A DNA stretch of 64,000 nucleotides. Source: Dreissena polymorpha. Taxonomy: Eukaryota > Mollusca > Bivalvia > Myida > Dreissenidae. Positions 47,096 through 59,216 of this stretch are shown here, piece after piece (the first letter of the stretch is position 1; each line of letters starts with the position of its first letter). Below the pieces are notes generated by a model, which did not search any database, was not told where the DNA came from, and was given only the letters and a program-made list of their open reading frames with translations. Location: the NCBI RefSeq assembly GCF_020536995.1, contig NC_068356.1, positions 85,773,907 through 85,837,906 on the forward strand, written 5' to 3'. The translations under genes and the position numbers were made by a program.

Positions 47096-47357
47096 GCCTT
47101 GTTCTGAGAAAACTGGGCTTAATGCATGTGCGTAAAGTGTTGTCCCAAATTAGCCTGTGCAGTATGCACAGGCTAATTAGGGAAGACACTTTCCGCTTTT
47201 ATGACATTTTTCGTTTAAATGAAGTCTCTTTTTAGCAAAAATCCAATTTAAGGGGAAAGTGTTGTCCCTGATTAGCCTGTGTGGACTGCAGAGGCTAATC
47301 TGGGACGACATGTTGCTCACATGCATTATGCCCAGTTTTCTCAGAACACGACTCATA
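47096..47357. mobile_element. Palindromic MITE, near-complete copy
   Basis: TTCTGAGAAAACTGGGCTTA at the left and CCCAGTTTTCTCAGAACACG at the right are inverse. The inner arms GATTAGCCTGTG and CAGGCTAAT also pair. A good reference copy for the family, about 260 bp. Confidence 0.92.
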
Positions 47358-47821
47358 TGCTTAATGGAAATATAATTAGTGTTTTGTAATAATGATCGCT
47401 GTATTACTTTTCTTTAAAGATTTATAGGAGATTCTTTCAATATGGATTTTGTGTGGACTATTAAAGAGAATGAATATTTTAATGAGATGTTTACAAGTTT
47501 GGATATTTGGATGTAGGGTCTTACAAAATGAATAATCAACTATTATTTCAGAATTTGTTTGCATCTATACGGGAATAAAAACAAGTTGTTTTTCCAACTT
47601 AACAAACTTTTTTGCAGGATTATTGGACACATTGTTTAAATATTCATTTTGTCAAATATGTGAATGGATGCCTTTAAGTTATAAGTTTGTAATAACCAAA
47701 ATAATTTGTTAACAGATTATATAACAATTAAGTTTGATTGAAAAAAGCAGTGATGTAATAAACTTATTTCATCATTCAATCTTAAACATCAGGATACATA
47801 CATTGACACTTATTGTTTGTG

Positions 47822-48078
47822 TCTTGTTCTGTGAAAATTTGGCAAAATGCATGTGCGTAAAGTGTTGTCCCATATTAGCCTGTGCAGTCCGCACAGGCTA
47901 ATCAGGGACAACGCTTTCTGCTTTAATGGTACTTTTTGTTAAAAGGAATTCCCTTTTTACCGAAAATCTCTTTTAAGCTGAAAGTGTTGTCCCTGTTAAG
48001 CCTGTGCGGACTGCACAGGCTAGTCTTGGACGACACTTTACGCACAGGCATTATGCCCAGTTTTCTCAGAAAGCCACA
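47822..48078. mobile_element. Palindromic MITE, near-complete copy
   Basis: Same layout: GCATGTGCGTAAAGTGTTGT, GCACAGGCTAATCAGGGACA and CAGTTTTCTCAGAA. Confidence 0.9.
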
Positions 48079-48347
48079 CATTTGTTTAAAGGAATGAGAT
48101 CATGTCAAATACTTGCACTGTTTGCAATCTGTGAATGTCCATAAAATGTTCGAATTTATAATGTAGCCCCTGCAATGAGGACTTGTTTCCAGTGAAATAT
48201 TGTGTTTATACATTATGTGTGTTAGTGAATTTGTATTCTTATCATAGTTTTTGATGGAGATGGGTTTTGATTTTCTGTACTTTTAATCTCTCCTGAGCCC
48301 AACAAGCTCATGGATGTGTTTGTGTGTGTGGCTGTTGTCTTTCAAGT

Positions 48348-48577
48348 TTAACCCATTTATGCCAAGCATCTAGAAAAAAGTCCTTGGCAAACAGCGTAGA
48401 CCCAGATGAGACGCTGCATGATGCGGCGTCTCACCAGGTTCTGCGCTGTTTGCTTAAAGGAATATCTGTAAGAAATATTCTAAATATAGAAATAAATGTA
48501 CTAGACATCCCTAATTTTGGAAATAAACTGATCCAATTTAGAAGGATGGGAGAGTCAACTAGGCATAAATGGGTTAA
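48348..48577. mobile_element. TTAA MITE (piggyBac-like), copy 1
   Basis: TTAACCCATTTATGCC and GGCATAAATGGGTTAA form perfect inverted ends with TTAA at the edges. The interior has an inverted GATGAGACGC..GCGTCTCA stem. It is the reverse of the copy at 63239. Confidence 0.88.
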
Positions 48578-49790
48578 ACTGGGTCATGTTGGGAAACGAT
48601 GAGGTCACCTTGCTACATGTAACAAAAAGTATGTGAACTTTATATGACATAATTCTGAGGCCATATTTCCAGGCCAATCATTGCCAAACATTTTTCTATT
48701 GATAACTGGGACAGATACAATATTCAGTCATATGGAATCTAAAATAGATCACCAGAGCTAGTTGAAGAAAAGCAATGTGAATTTTACTGAGATTTTTATT
48801 GTTAACTGAATCGTCAAAAATTGTTTTGAACAGTTTGAGTTCCTTTACCCCTCAAGTGTGCGTTGTCTGGTTGTGTAATCATTTTAGACTTAGATGTTTT
48901 TGTGAGTGAATAACAAATTAATTTCAATAGTTGAAATGTGAGTGTTTAATATTTTATATAAATTATATTTGAAATAAACAGATGAAATAGTTCTAGAACA
49001 CGTTTTCACACACTTACACTTGAGTTATTGAAATTTGAATTAATTAATTAGTATACCATTTTTACGTTGAAATGGATGAATTAAGTCTTAACTTATGTTT
49101 TACATTAGTGACATTATTGGTTGAGCTGCAATCTTGTAAATATAGCTCATTTAAGGCAGCATAGAAAGACATTTTAAATAGTTTATGACCCTTGTGTGTG
49201 GTATTGATCTTCTGCAACAATTACGAGTTGGTGAGTTGTTACATTTTTCGAGTATTACAGTGGTTAAACACTTACGTGTTGTGCATAAACCTGTTGCTGT
49301 AAACTGCACACAAATTGTAAGTGGCCATATTTAAACTCTATAATGAAATGGTTGTTATTGATTGGCTTAATATTTTTTTATGATTGTACATAACATGTTT
49401 TTGAGTCATTTTGGATTACCAGGTACTGTTTTTCCAACGGCAATGATTTTTCTAGAAGAAGCTTGTACAAATTTGTATTGATATCAAATTTTTGTGGCAA
49501 TCCATGTTAAATACCTGTATTAAATGTTAAAATTTTGTCACTTTATAAATAAAATGGAAAAACAAAAAATCGGGACAGGTTTTGAAATGCTACAATGAAC
49601 TTAAATGGTTCAAATTTAATTTGTTAAATTAAAATCTGGTCAAGTTTTAGACTCATCATAGATCATGTCTCTATGTTTGATACGTAAACATTAAACTTTA
49701 ATGGTAAAGTTTAACTTGTGCCATCTTGCGAGTGCAGTTATGTGTTATGCAACAAAGCCAAGCAATAGCATTGGCATACTTAGCTCATAT
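48578..49790. other. No gene recognised
   Basis: AT-rich. AATAAA occurs near 48970 and 49548 and could serve extended 3'UTRs of the upstream gene. No exon signals. Confidence 0.3.
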
Positions 49791-49794
49791 ATAA

Positions 49795-50135
49795 GACTCT
49801 TTCTGGGGATTCTGGGCTAAATGCATACCCTGAACGTGTTATCCCAGATTAGCCTGTGCAGTCTGCGTTGGTCGGTATTTGTTAGCATGTTACATGTAGC
49901 TTACACAGATTGATTGGGCTGCGTTCTTGGAAAACTGGGCTTAATTCATTTTCATAAAGTGGCTTCCCAGATTAGAGGACGACACTTCCCTTTTTAATGG
50001 AATATTTCGTTAAAAGGAAGTCTCAAGCAAAAATCTTGTCTAGGCAGGAAGTGTCGACTCTGATAAGCCTGTGTGGACTCAACAGGCTACTATACGCACA
50101 TGCATTTAGCACAGTTTTCCCAAAACGACGTTTAT
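49795..50135. mobile_element. Two partial palindromic MITE copies
   Basis: A left-half piece (GGCTAAATGCATACCC, CAGATTAGCCTGTGCAGTCT) is followed after about 45 bp by a second piece from AAAACTGGGCTTAATTCATT to GCACATGCATTTAGCACAGT. Confidence 0.7.
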
Positions 50136-50850
50136 TTTTAACGATATCAATGAGAGGAGTGTGTGTTAATACAAAATAAACAGAAATACTATTAATATGT
50201 CTTCATGTTTTTGTCCTATCTATAAACTGCCTCATAATGAGGCAACCCCTACGTTCACCTGGCAGTGCACTCCGGAAGCTAGGGATTTACTGAAACGGTC
50301 ATAGATGCGTTATTTTAAAACCTCTTACAAATGCTATAACTGATTGAAATTTAAATATTTACACGTCTTGTTTTAGTTTTATCAATACTGCGCAAACCGG
50401 AAAGCCGGTTGAATTGCCACGTCTGCTAAATAACAAATAATAAACGAATACGTTTGCACCGAAATCGCCGAAACCGGCTGAAAACGTTTGAAATCATTGA
50501 AACTATTTCAGGTATGCCCATGTTAACCATAAAACGCCGCGTCCTTTTGAAAACATTAATATCCGTGTTTTATACTCAAAACGTTGATGGAACAGTAAAC
50601 AGGATTACACATGTTTTGTAGGCATGGCTATATTAGGGGCGTTAATGACATAACGGCGGAAACAGTTTCAATGTAAATGACAAGTAGATGATATTAAATT
50701 ATTTTGAATTGAAGATTTATATTCGGATCGTTTAATTATATCATTGCATTCCATAGAACGTGTCTACCGCCCTATCGCGTGGGAATTTAGATAACGCTTT
50801 CACGACTTATGAATGAACGTTAGCGAGTACGCAAGGGTTGATAACCGTAA
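50136..50850. other. No gene recognised
   Basis: No repeat family seen elsewhere and no splice-flanked frame. Confidence 0.3.
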
Positions 50851-50854
50851 TGGG

Positions 50855-51115
50855 CCGTGCTCCGTGAAAAGGGGGTTAAATGCATTTGCGTAAAGTGTCT
50901 TCCCAGATTAACCTGTGCAATCCGCACAGGCTAATCAGGGACGTCACTATCCGCATAAACTACTTTTTTGCTAAGAAGAGACTTTTCTTCCAACGAAAAA
51001 CATCATATTAAAAGCGGAAAATGTCGTCCCTGATTAGCCTGTGCGGACTGCACAGGTTAATCTGGGACAACACGTGACGCACATGCATTACACCCCCTTT
51101 AAACAGAGAACGACC
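50855..51115. mobile_element. Palindromic MITE
   Basis: GGGTTAAATGCATTTGCGTA, CCGCACAGGCTAATCAGGGA, TGATTAGCCTGTGCGGACTG and GCACATGCATTACACCCCCT. Confidence 0.88.
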
Positions 51116-51489
51116 CAAATCAAAACTGAAATGCATTCCGAGCCCAAAAGTTAACTTTATTGAGTCTTTAACGACAATAAAATTCAACAATGGGCGAGTT
51201 TATAATGTCATTGAAAATGCGCTAATATATGTGTAAAAGCTTCTTCTTATTTAAACATGCTTATATACCGGTATATGGTGTGTTCGGTCCAATTCGATTT
51301 GTAACTAAATCACGCTCTTGATTGTTACGCTTTGCCCATTGCGCCATTGTTATCCAGAAAAATAATGATGCACATGAACGTATTTCACGTGTATTGCGGG
51401 TACGTGTTGTAGTATATCTACTCGTACATGAACATTTAACTGTCTTCTTAAAAGGTACTTCATGACGTTGATCTCGATGCCCATATGTC

Positions 51490-51660
51490 TCTGTGATATA
51501 GTAGAAACGGTGTCCGCCTGGAAACCGGGAGGTCACGGGTTCGATCCCAACTTTTGGGCAAAAGACAGTGAGAACTGGTTCTAACCAGGAAACGGACTCG
51601 ATAGCGTTTCAATAAGCCTCAGGCTTTCGATGCAATCGAGCTAAAATGAATAAACTACAT
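51490..51660 (+). mobile_element. tRNA-derived SINE, copy 2
   Basis: Box B GGTTCGATCCC at 51538-51548, then AGAACTGGTTCTAACCAGGA, GATAGCGTTTCAATAAGCCT and CAGGCTTTCGATGCAATCGA. Same family as 978-1172. Confidence 0.85.
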
Positions 51661-51827
51661 GCGCATAGGGATGTTATGCAAAAATACGATATTAGGTGGT
51701 ATGTTAACAGATCAGACGAAACACAATTTTGTGTCACAGACTCTAACAGAATGTATAGAGTGAATAATAAACACTCACAAGAAGAATAACATTTATTGAA
51801 AAATAAAGCTCATAATATGTATATCAG

Positions 51828-52105
51828 CCTCGCTACGGGAAAACGGAGCTTAATGCATGTGCGAAACGTTCGTCAAATGTTAGCATGTGCAGTCCGCTTA
51901 GGCTAATCAAGGACGAAATATTTCGCTGTTAGGTTGTTGTTGTTGTTGTTGTTGTTTTCGTTTAAACAATGACTCTTCTTAACGAAAATCCAGTTTAGTT
52001 GGAGAGTATCTTCCCTGTTTGCCTGCCTGGGCTGCACAGGCCAATTTGTTACGAAACTTTACGCACATGCATTTATTCCTTTTTTCTCAGAGCGAGGCTC
52101 ATAGA
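51828..52105. mobile_element. Palindromic MITE with an internal (GTT)n tract
   Basis: GGAGCTTAATGCATGTGCGA at the left, CTCAGAGCGAGGCTCATAG at the right, and a GTT run of about eight units near 51932. Confidence 0.82.
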
Positions 52106-52902
52106 TATGAACAAGTTATGGTAAAGAACTGTTTATTTCATGTAAGAAAGGCTAAAGAATATTACATATTCAGTGTTAAAAGATAAATATACATGTACCA
52201 TAAATGCTAAATGTGTTATCACAATTACATTCATTTGAACGTGATGTTTTATATTTTTAAGAAGAAGTGAATACATAAAAAAGCGATGGGGATATAAAGT
52301 ATGATTCTGGTGTCAAATTTCTAAATACATTGACTGTTACTCAAGAGGCGGGGGTGGGGGAGGAGAATATTTTATTTCGTTGAATCATGTTTTAGTGTAA
52401 ATATCTAATGTTCTTCCAACTTCTTTGTTTACAAAATGTTAGGTGTGGTTCTATTACGTTTTTATTAAACCATACAGCATCTTACACGATGTTTATTACG
52501 CTGTTTTCTTTTGAATAAAGTACTTTTAGACATAATTTAATAATGTCCTGTGTATTTCTAAGATGATAGACACAAATCTCCATACAACTCACAAAGATTG
52601 GTTAAGTTATTTACGCATAGAAGTTTTCTTGTTTAAAAATTATGGTCGTTTTATGCTATAGTTTCTCACATGTCGGATGAGTTTAATATTCATGCCACAC
52701 GGGTATTAAACAGTTCCAGTGAGCGATTGAGTTCTGCCAACTATTTTAATGCAAGACTATAAATTATTAGCTATGTCTCCATAAACATGATAAAGCTCCG
52801 TAAAGATGTAGTTTTTACTCGTTTTTGTTTGCTGTTTGGTTAATTTAAAATGAATACTACGTTCATTTTTGTTTACATTAACATGTTTTGTGAATAATTC
52901 AG

Positions 52903-53120
52903 GACATGGCGTGAGGTTTGAGGCTCCTCAGAACCTGTTTAAACCTACAAAGGTTTGCATTCCCCGTACCGTGTCCTCAGTTTTAAATAGAATATCGTTG
53001 TGCGACAACAAAAGTGTTTATAAGAAATTAATTTTTAAAAATGCATATACGCGAAAAATGGCGGAAATTGAATCTTTAAAAAGTAAAATGCCGAAAGAAC
53101 TTTGGAAAAAAATTAAATAA
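52903..53120 (+). CDS. Candidate last coding exon, Lys-rich protein of unknown family
   Basis: After the acceptor-like TTTTGTGAATAATTCAG an open stretch runs to TAA at 53118-53120. It encodes HGVRFEAPQNLFKPTKVCIP, RTVSSVLNRISLCDNKSVYK, a basic helix-like part (KMAEIESLKSKMPKELWKKI) and a final K. The composition is protein-like and unlike the repeats nearby. The open frame extends upstream to an ATG at 52869, but that part looks like intron. I do not recognise the protein and cannot find other exons. It could be the end of a gene with a long upstream intron. Confidence 0.42.
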
Positions 53121-53551
53121 AAAATTAAGTTAATTGTAACAACATTCAATTAGATGTATTTGAGGATCGATTTGAAAAATTAAGTAGTCTAACACTAATT
53201 CTGAATATTCTGGTGCAGAGGCAGATATTTTGTTCGAATAATAACTTCAATTATAAATAATATACACTGTTTGTTTGCAAATATATTGATGTCCATTATT
53301 TAAATACGAAAATATGTGCACACGTTCTCTTGAGGATTGGCAATCCATGTGGCTTTTGATCACTATAAATAATCATTTGAAGAAAGCATTCAGCAAAGGA
53401 ATGTCATGACAAAACTGACTGATTGTATACTATCCCTAACGATGGTTAGGCTTAATGCAGTCGAGACTGTTTATATGCTTAGAACGTACCAGGACAACGC
53501 AGATGGTTATGCAAGAGAGTGACAGTTATCCAATCACACTGAATGTATTTT
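53121..53551. other. No gene recognised
   Basis: AT-rich; would be the 3' side of the candidate exon above. No canonical AATAAA close by. Confidence 0.3.
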
Positions 53552-54055
53552 AAAGGGACCTTTTCACGTTTTGGTAGATAGACAAAATCCACACACAAAA
53601 AATTTCCGATTCGCACATTTTCGTTGTAGCTATCATATTTGTTAGGACACAGTAATATGGAATATTTACCATGCTCTAAAATATCCATTATATGCATCTT
53701 TTTACGATTTAAAAACCTGAAAATTAAAAATCGTTGCAACGCGATACGATTGAATAATTTGGAGAGTTCTGTTGTCGTCGTTATATTTTGGGACACTACG
53801 AGGATATCTTATATAAAGTATAACATACATCAGTCATTGTATGAGCACGGATGGCCGTATTGTCTTACCGATAGACTTTTACTCCAGGGGTCAGTAGTTC
53901 GAGCCCTGTTGAGGGTTACTTTTTTTTCTTTCTGTAATTGTATTCTTGTTGTTTTGTTTTACTTGACCTTTTTAGATCCAATGTTTACATTTATCAATAT
54001 AAAGCATTCAATGATAAACTTCAATACATGCCAAAATCTGTGAAAAGGCCCATTT
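53552..54055 (+). mobile_element. TIR element with tRNA-like core, copy 4
   Basis: AAAGGGACCTTTTCACGTTT at the left and TGTGAAAAGGCCCATTT at the right. A box-B-like AGTTCGAGCCC is near 53897. Confidence 0.85.
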
Positions 54056-54579
54056 AAAAATTATGTCCTGTTTCTGTCCTTCACAAATGCATTCGTAATA
54101 CTTAAAATTATTATGAGAAGCAGTGCTAAACCAACATGTTATTGTCATAATCATCCATTCATACACGCACTTAAAAGCACCGTAAAACGTATTTCGTGCA
54201 GATGAAAACATATGACACTATAACATTTAACGGGCACAAAAAACACGACGTACACTTATACATTAATCAACTAATATAATTACACACACTCCTTATAAAT
54301 GCTACGCGATTTGTGTTTAGAAGTGGACATTTGGGGACATTTAGCATTTAGCCTTATATTACTAACACCAAAAATATAAGAGCGGATGCAAACAGAACAA
54401 AAGAAACTAAATGTTTTCAAGTAGGAATCAACTCGTGGATAGTCGTTTGTATCTAGGAATTTAGGCTACGTTCAGACACCAATTAACAAAATGAATGAAA
54501 TGAATATGGAAATATTTAAGTCTAAAAGACGAACGCTCACACAGTCACACACAAGTTTTTACAAAAGACAATTTAGCCC

Positions 54580-54790
54580 ATTCCCTCTCAGAAGCAGAGG
54601 GGAAATGGCTAGGTGCAAACGTAACTTGCAGACTGTTAAGGTTTTATGCTGTTTGCTGCTCATCAGTATCTAAGTGTTGGCATTGAAGCCTTTTAAACTT
54701 GAATCTAGTAAGAAAGGTCTTTAATTACATTGAACTTTCTATGGGTCTGCAAATGCGTGAAAATACGTATCTAAGTGTGAAAGGGTTTAT
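54580..54790. repeat. CTCAGAA..AGTG dispersed repeat, copy 3
   Basis: CATTCCCTCTCAGAAGCAGA, GTAACTTGCAGACTGTTAAG and TGTTTGCTGCTCATCAGTAT. Confidence 0.75.
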
Positions 54791-55580
54791 TTACACAGTG
54801 CACACCCTCTGACAAAGGACAATATGGGACGGCCGAACAGACGAACGCACCGCCTGAAGATGGTTACAAAGATGGGGCGAACAAAATCATGTCAATAGTG
54901 GGAGTCTGAATCACGTAGATTGCCTTAATATCGATTTGATATTTTGATATGATTACGACACAGCTTTTTTATTGCATTCGTACAATCCTTACAAGACGAA
55001 CTTAGAGATCCCGGCTGCTGATAAAAACAAAAGTACAAATGACGAAACATTGTACTAGGCATGAGGACGCCCTATGACAGCACAGACTTTGGTACAGACT
55101 GGGCGTGCTGAAAAAAAAACATTAATAAAAAAAGGACTCGGTTTGAACATCGTGACATCACTGTCCATTAAAACAACAAATAAACAAAGCGGTCAGGTAG
55201 TGCATATTAAATATGTGTTAATGAACTCTGATATGAACCATCTTTCTGTGCAAAAGGCGGAGATACATATTTAAAAAAGCACGTTTTGCCATGCTTGTAT
55301 GCAGTGTCGTTGCCGTATGACAAACTGACTTTATATTGTCAACCATTACGTGGCGTCACATCTTTTCATCGGAATTTGCAAAGTCAGATAACGAGGCTCG
55401 CCCAGGAGTAGAGACCGAAGACAGGGTTTTGAGTTGCAGATAACAAGTTTTGTGCTGAGGTGGAGTCGTGTTAATGAACGCTGCGATTGTCTATTAATCA
55501 ATCCCCGATCTCGATTTAGTAAATTTTGTAAATGTTTACCGGTACACGGTTAACTACGCGCTTTATTTACGTGAGTGAGT
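54791..55580. other. No gene recognised
   Basis: Non-repetitive DNA upstream of a core promoter. It may carry its regulatory sites, but none is distinctive. Confidence 0.3.
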
Positions 55581-55583
55581 TCA

Positions 55584-55618
55584 TATAAAAGGACGTGTGG
55601 TTTGATGTAGTCAGTTAT
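55584..55618 (+). promoter_or_regulatory. TATA box and initiator
   Basis: TATAAAAG at 55584-55591 and TCAGTT at 55611-55616, with its A at 55613, 29 bases downstream of the first T. This spacing is that of a classic focused RNA polymerase II promoter. It points rightward to the signal-peptide exon at 56082. Confidence 0.6.
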
Positions 55619-56081
55619 TAAGGAACATCTATAATTAAGGACATATTAAACGTAACAATTAAAACAGTGTTGACTTTTTTAATTTTTCAATTAATAACAA
55701 GTTTAACGATATTAACAGAACGATAAACATATTCAAAACTTTGTTTATACAGTAATATAAAATAAATAATAATCATAAGTGGACTAAACTTGACATGAAC
55801 ATTTACTTAGTTAATTTGGATTGACTATAAGCAATAAAATACGGAATTAAAATATTCACCGATTACTTTCAGCATTTAATAATATATTTTCGAAAGACAG
55901 ATTTGATATTCGGGCAGTTCAAAGACAACGCTTGCAATACGCCATACCCTCTATCGGACAGTTCTGTCGCGAAAGTTTTGGACATTGCCAGACAAAAAAC
56001 GCTCACACTTTACCGAAATATTTGGTCGCAAACGCTTTGCGTGATTAGCTGTGGGCAAAGGACATTATCTATCCTCCCAAC

Positions 56082-56169
56082 ATGACACGTGCAGACCTCG
56101 CAGTTACGGTGTTCGTCTCGTGCGTTCAGCTCGTCTCGAGTCTGGTAATCATACAGCCTGGCGAAACAG
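56082..56169 (+). CDS. First coding exon: signal peptide, phase-1 donor
   Basis: The ATG opens MTRADLAVTVFVSCVQLVSS followed by LVIIQPGET, then the donor GTATGT after the first base of a codon. It has a charged start, a hydrophobic core and Ser/Val near a possible cleavage site. A phase-1 intron just after the signal peptide is typical of secreted animal proteins. A TATA/Inr promoter lies 469 bases upstream, leaving a long or spliced 5'UTR. A palindromic MITE begins within 10 bases of the donor. The downstream exons are uncertain; 57834-58021 is phase-compatible. Confidence 0.5.
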
Positions 56170-56177
56170 GTATGTGC

Positions 56178-56420
56178 TCTGTGAAAAGGGGGTTTAATGC
56201 AAGTGCGAAAAGGTTCATCCCAGATTAGCCTGTGTAGTGCGCACAGGCTAATCAGGGACGACACTTTCCGCCTAAATGGATTTTTGATAAGAAATGACTC
56301 TCTGTTAACGAAAAATATCATAAAAGCGGAAAGTGTGATCCCTGATCAGCTTTTGCGGACTGCAGATGTTTATCTGGGACGACTCTTTACGCACATGCAT
56401 TACATGTTCGTTTTCGAGGA
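56178..56420. mobile_element. Palindromic MITE next to the exon donor
   Basis: GCGCACAGGCTAATCAGGGA, CGACACTTTCCGCCTAAATG and TTTACGCACATGCATTAC. It starts about 8 bases after the splice donor at 56170. Confidence 0.85.
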
Positions 56421-56752
56421 TCAGTTAGCCACACGTGGAACGGAAACAAACAAGATTTTTTATCATACCATTCCACTGATAATATTTTTGATAACGCTGT
56501 CTGATATTATTAATATCACGTTATCAGGAAGTTGTTATTTCAGTCAATGTTCGTAGGTAGGTCATATTACTTTACAGTCTTCTTTTTGGTAAAATAGAAT
56601 CAGATTGAACAAAATAAAAAAAATGATACCAAAATGTTATATATTTCAGAAACAAAAAGCAACACAAATCATATTTTACTACATGTAGTTTTAAAATGCT
56701 TGTGGTAATTACGTCATTATTAACACGTCAAACGTCAGACATCATACACTTG

Positions 56753-57620
56753 GAGACTTTTCTAACGCAACACGCATTGGTATCAATATAGGCCTTATTT
56801 TTGAACGGATTTTGTTGAAATTTGGAAGTAGAATTATTCAACACATAAGTATTAATTTCAGAATCTGTAAATTTAATTGAAATTGATTAACAAGAAAGAA
56901 AACTTAAAACATTAAAACACCATTTCAAAAGACAAATTCTAAAAATCGTAGTACGTAAAAGAATAACATTGTGTAAATTCACGAATATAACAAATTCGAG
57001 TCGCTAATTCCTTGTGTGTCCTCCCGTGGCTGTAACAACGTGAGAAAATCTCCTTCTCATTGAAGCCACACGTTTGTTTATAAAAGTTTAAGGGATGTTT
57101 CGTCACCCTTCCACAAGGGCCTACACTTCGTGACTTTTCAATTGCAAAGATACTTGAGTATCTCAGATATAAATGAAAATTTTGACTTAAAATTTTACAT
57201 GTGATCATCTGTGCCTACATTGTGAGCGAGCACACGATACAATCATTCATCCTGGACGAGCGGACGCTTAAGCATATGGGGTAGGTAGCCTGCATCATGC
57301 CAATAGCGCGGTTGCGCTACGGAATATTCATGCGAGCCATATGGGTTTTTTTTAATGTAATTTATGTTTTTCTGGTGTAAAAACCCACCAAGAATGACTA
57401 AATCGAAATTAAAATATAATTGTATCGCGTTTCACTATTTACACGTGCGAAAAGATGAAACAATAGCTACCCCACGTGTTAAAGCATCCGTTCGTCACGG
57501 ATGAATGATTGTATCGCGAGCCTGCACAGATTGTAGTGATCACATTTACAATTTTAAATCAAAATCTTTGCTCATCAGTGAGATATTTGATTTTAAAAAG
57601 TGTTGCGTTAGAAAAGTCTC
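56753..57620. mobile_element. Foldback DNA element, about 870 bp
   Basis: Outer ends GAGACTTTTCTAACGCAACA/TGTTGCGTTAGAAAAGTCTC are inverted. Longer inner arms pair (TGATCATCTGTGC.. with ..GTGATCAC; ACGATACAATCATTCATCC with GGATGAATGATTGTATCG; GCGGACGCTT with AAGCATCCG). The left arm holds about 400 bp more than the right. No transposase motif recognised in the minus-strand frame 56939-57208. Confidence 0.75.
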
Positions 57621-57833
57621 AAAATGTATTCATTCCCGTAAAGAATGGAGCGTCCGTTATATTTCATTATTGCTTTAATAATGCGGGCGTAGAGGTATGA
57701 TGAACAGAAAAAGATGATACTGTGGTAATATAAAAGACTCTACCCGCATAAAACCCGATACGGGAAGCCGCGACATTCTTGTATTCTAAGCCTCACTTGA
57801 TGTATTACAACAATTTTTTTATAATTTCATCAG

Positions 57834-58021
57834 CTGTTTATGCGACAGTTGATGATTTGTTTTTCTTTTCACGGACGATTTTTTTTATAAATCGCTGTCT
57901 TCTTGTCAAAAATAAATTAGCTTGTGCACTTTGGGATCTTCCGAAGCTTCAAACAGATACTTTCAAACGTAATTTTCTGGACCCTGCCTTACCAAATATT
58001 GTACTACAGAGTAAGAAGTGA
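57834..58021 (+). CDS. Possible terminal exon for the 56082 signal-peptide gene
   Basis: TTTTATAATTTCATCAG precedes an open phase-1 frame ending in TGA (AVYATVDDLFFFSRT, then CLLVKNKLACALWDLPKLQ, then DTFKRNFLDPALPNIVLQS). Joined to 56082-56169 it would give 91 residues. The acceptor tract is T-rich and the phase fits, but a one-in-three phase match is weak and I do not recognise the peptide. Confidence 0.25.
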
Positions 58022-58044
58022 ATTATACCTTTGAATAGATATGG

Positions 58045-58195
58045 TCCGTGCTAAATGAAAAGGGAGTTAAATGAAAGTGCGTAAAGTGTCATCCCAGATT
58101 AGCCTATGCAGTCCGCACAGGCTAATCAGGGATGACACTTTCCGCTGTTATGGTGCTTTTCGTTTACAGAAATTCTCTTCGTAGCAAAAATCAGT
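58045..58195. mobile_element. Palindromic MITE, left half
   Basis: GCGTAAAGTGTCATCCCAGA, GTCCGCACAGGCTAATCAGG and CACTTTCCGCTGTTATGGTG. Confidence 0.85.
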
Positions 58196-58521
58196 CAGTC
58201 AGTACAAAATGCTACTAAAAGCTCACTTTCAGTTTTGTGGTCTTTTTATCGACGGTTACGGTTACATTCTGTGTTACAATAAAGCAGTTTTTAGCCAAAA
58301 GACAACACTATGTTGCGATTGAGAAGTTATCTTTTTAGTAAATTACGAAATGATGTGATATTACACGAAAATTTTTAATTTCATAGATTTTATATAAGTT
58401 CATGCACGGACACCTCTCGCCACGTGTCGTAAAACTTTCAAATACGAACAAATACATTAAAATTGGCTTTCTTCGATATAGCTGCGTCATATTTTACTAG
58501 ACAACCTTATCCTACACTGAC

Positions 58522-58695
58522 ATCCAAACATAATGTGAATACGTCGCTTTATTGCTATAATTTCAAAAATGAGTTGTTGTTTTTATCGCTGTGTTCGTGA
58601 GAACGAGATCCAAACATAATGTGAATACGTCGCTTTATTGCTAAAATTTCATAAATGAGTTTTTTTTATATCGCTGTGTTCGTGAGAACGAGATT
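58522..58695. repeat. Tandem duplication, 86-bp unit, two copies
   Basis: Each copy starts ATCCAAACATAATGTGAATA and contains CGCTGTGTTCGTGAGAACGA. Confidence 0.92.
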
Positions 58696-58870
58696 TTTAA
58701 TACTACGTAATCGGATTCGAGATTCAGTCGTCACAGAAGTTTTTCTATTCCATTTTGCTCTATCGCACAGTTTTCGATTCCATTTTACTCTATCTCCCAC
58801 ATTTTAAAAAATGGGTGAATGCTGTACTGCACCATCTCCGGGACTTAGTGCAAAGTAGTATTCACGCTCA

Positions 58871-58873
58871 GCC

Positions 58874-58926
<53 letters not shown>

Positions 58927-58955
58927 TTCTGTCTATCTGTCTGTCTGTATGTGTG

Positions 58956-58993
<38 letters not shown>

Positions 58994-59031
58994 TTCTGTC
59001 TATCTGTCTGTCTGTATGTGTGTCTGTCTGC

Positions 59032-59102
<71 letters not shown>

Positions 59103-59103
59103 A

Positions 59104-59178
<75 letters not shown>

Positions 59179-59216
59179 ATGTCTGTCTGTCTGTCTGTCT
59201 CTCTGTCTGTCTTTCT
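58871..59216. repeat. (TCTG)n microsatellite with higher-order blocks
   Basis: About 345 bp of TCTG. The variant string TCTTTCTGTCTATCTG..GTATGTGTG occurs twice (about 58923 and 58991), showing block duplication. Apparent CLSV-repeat and TDRQ-repeat frames are artefacts. Confidence 0.97.

Noticed and set aside
56939-57208. Minus-strand gene of 89 residues
   Set aside because: It lies inside the foldback element between inverted ends, and I see no transposase motif or splice context.
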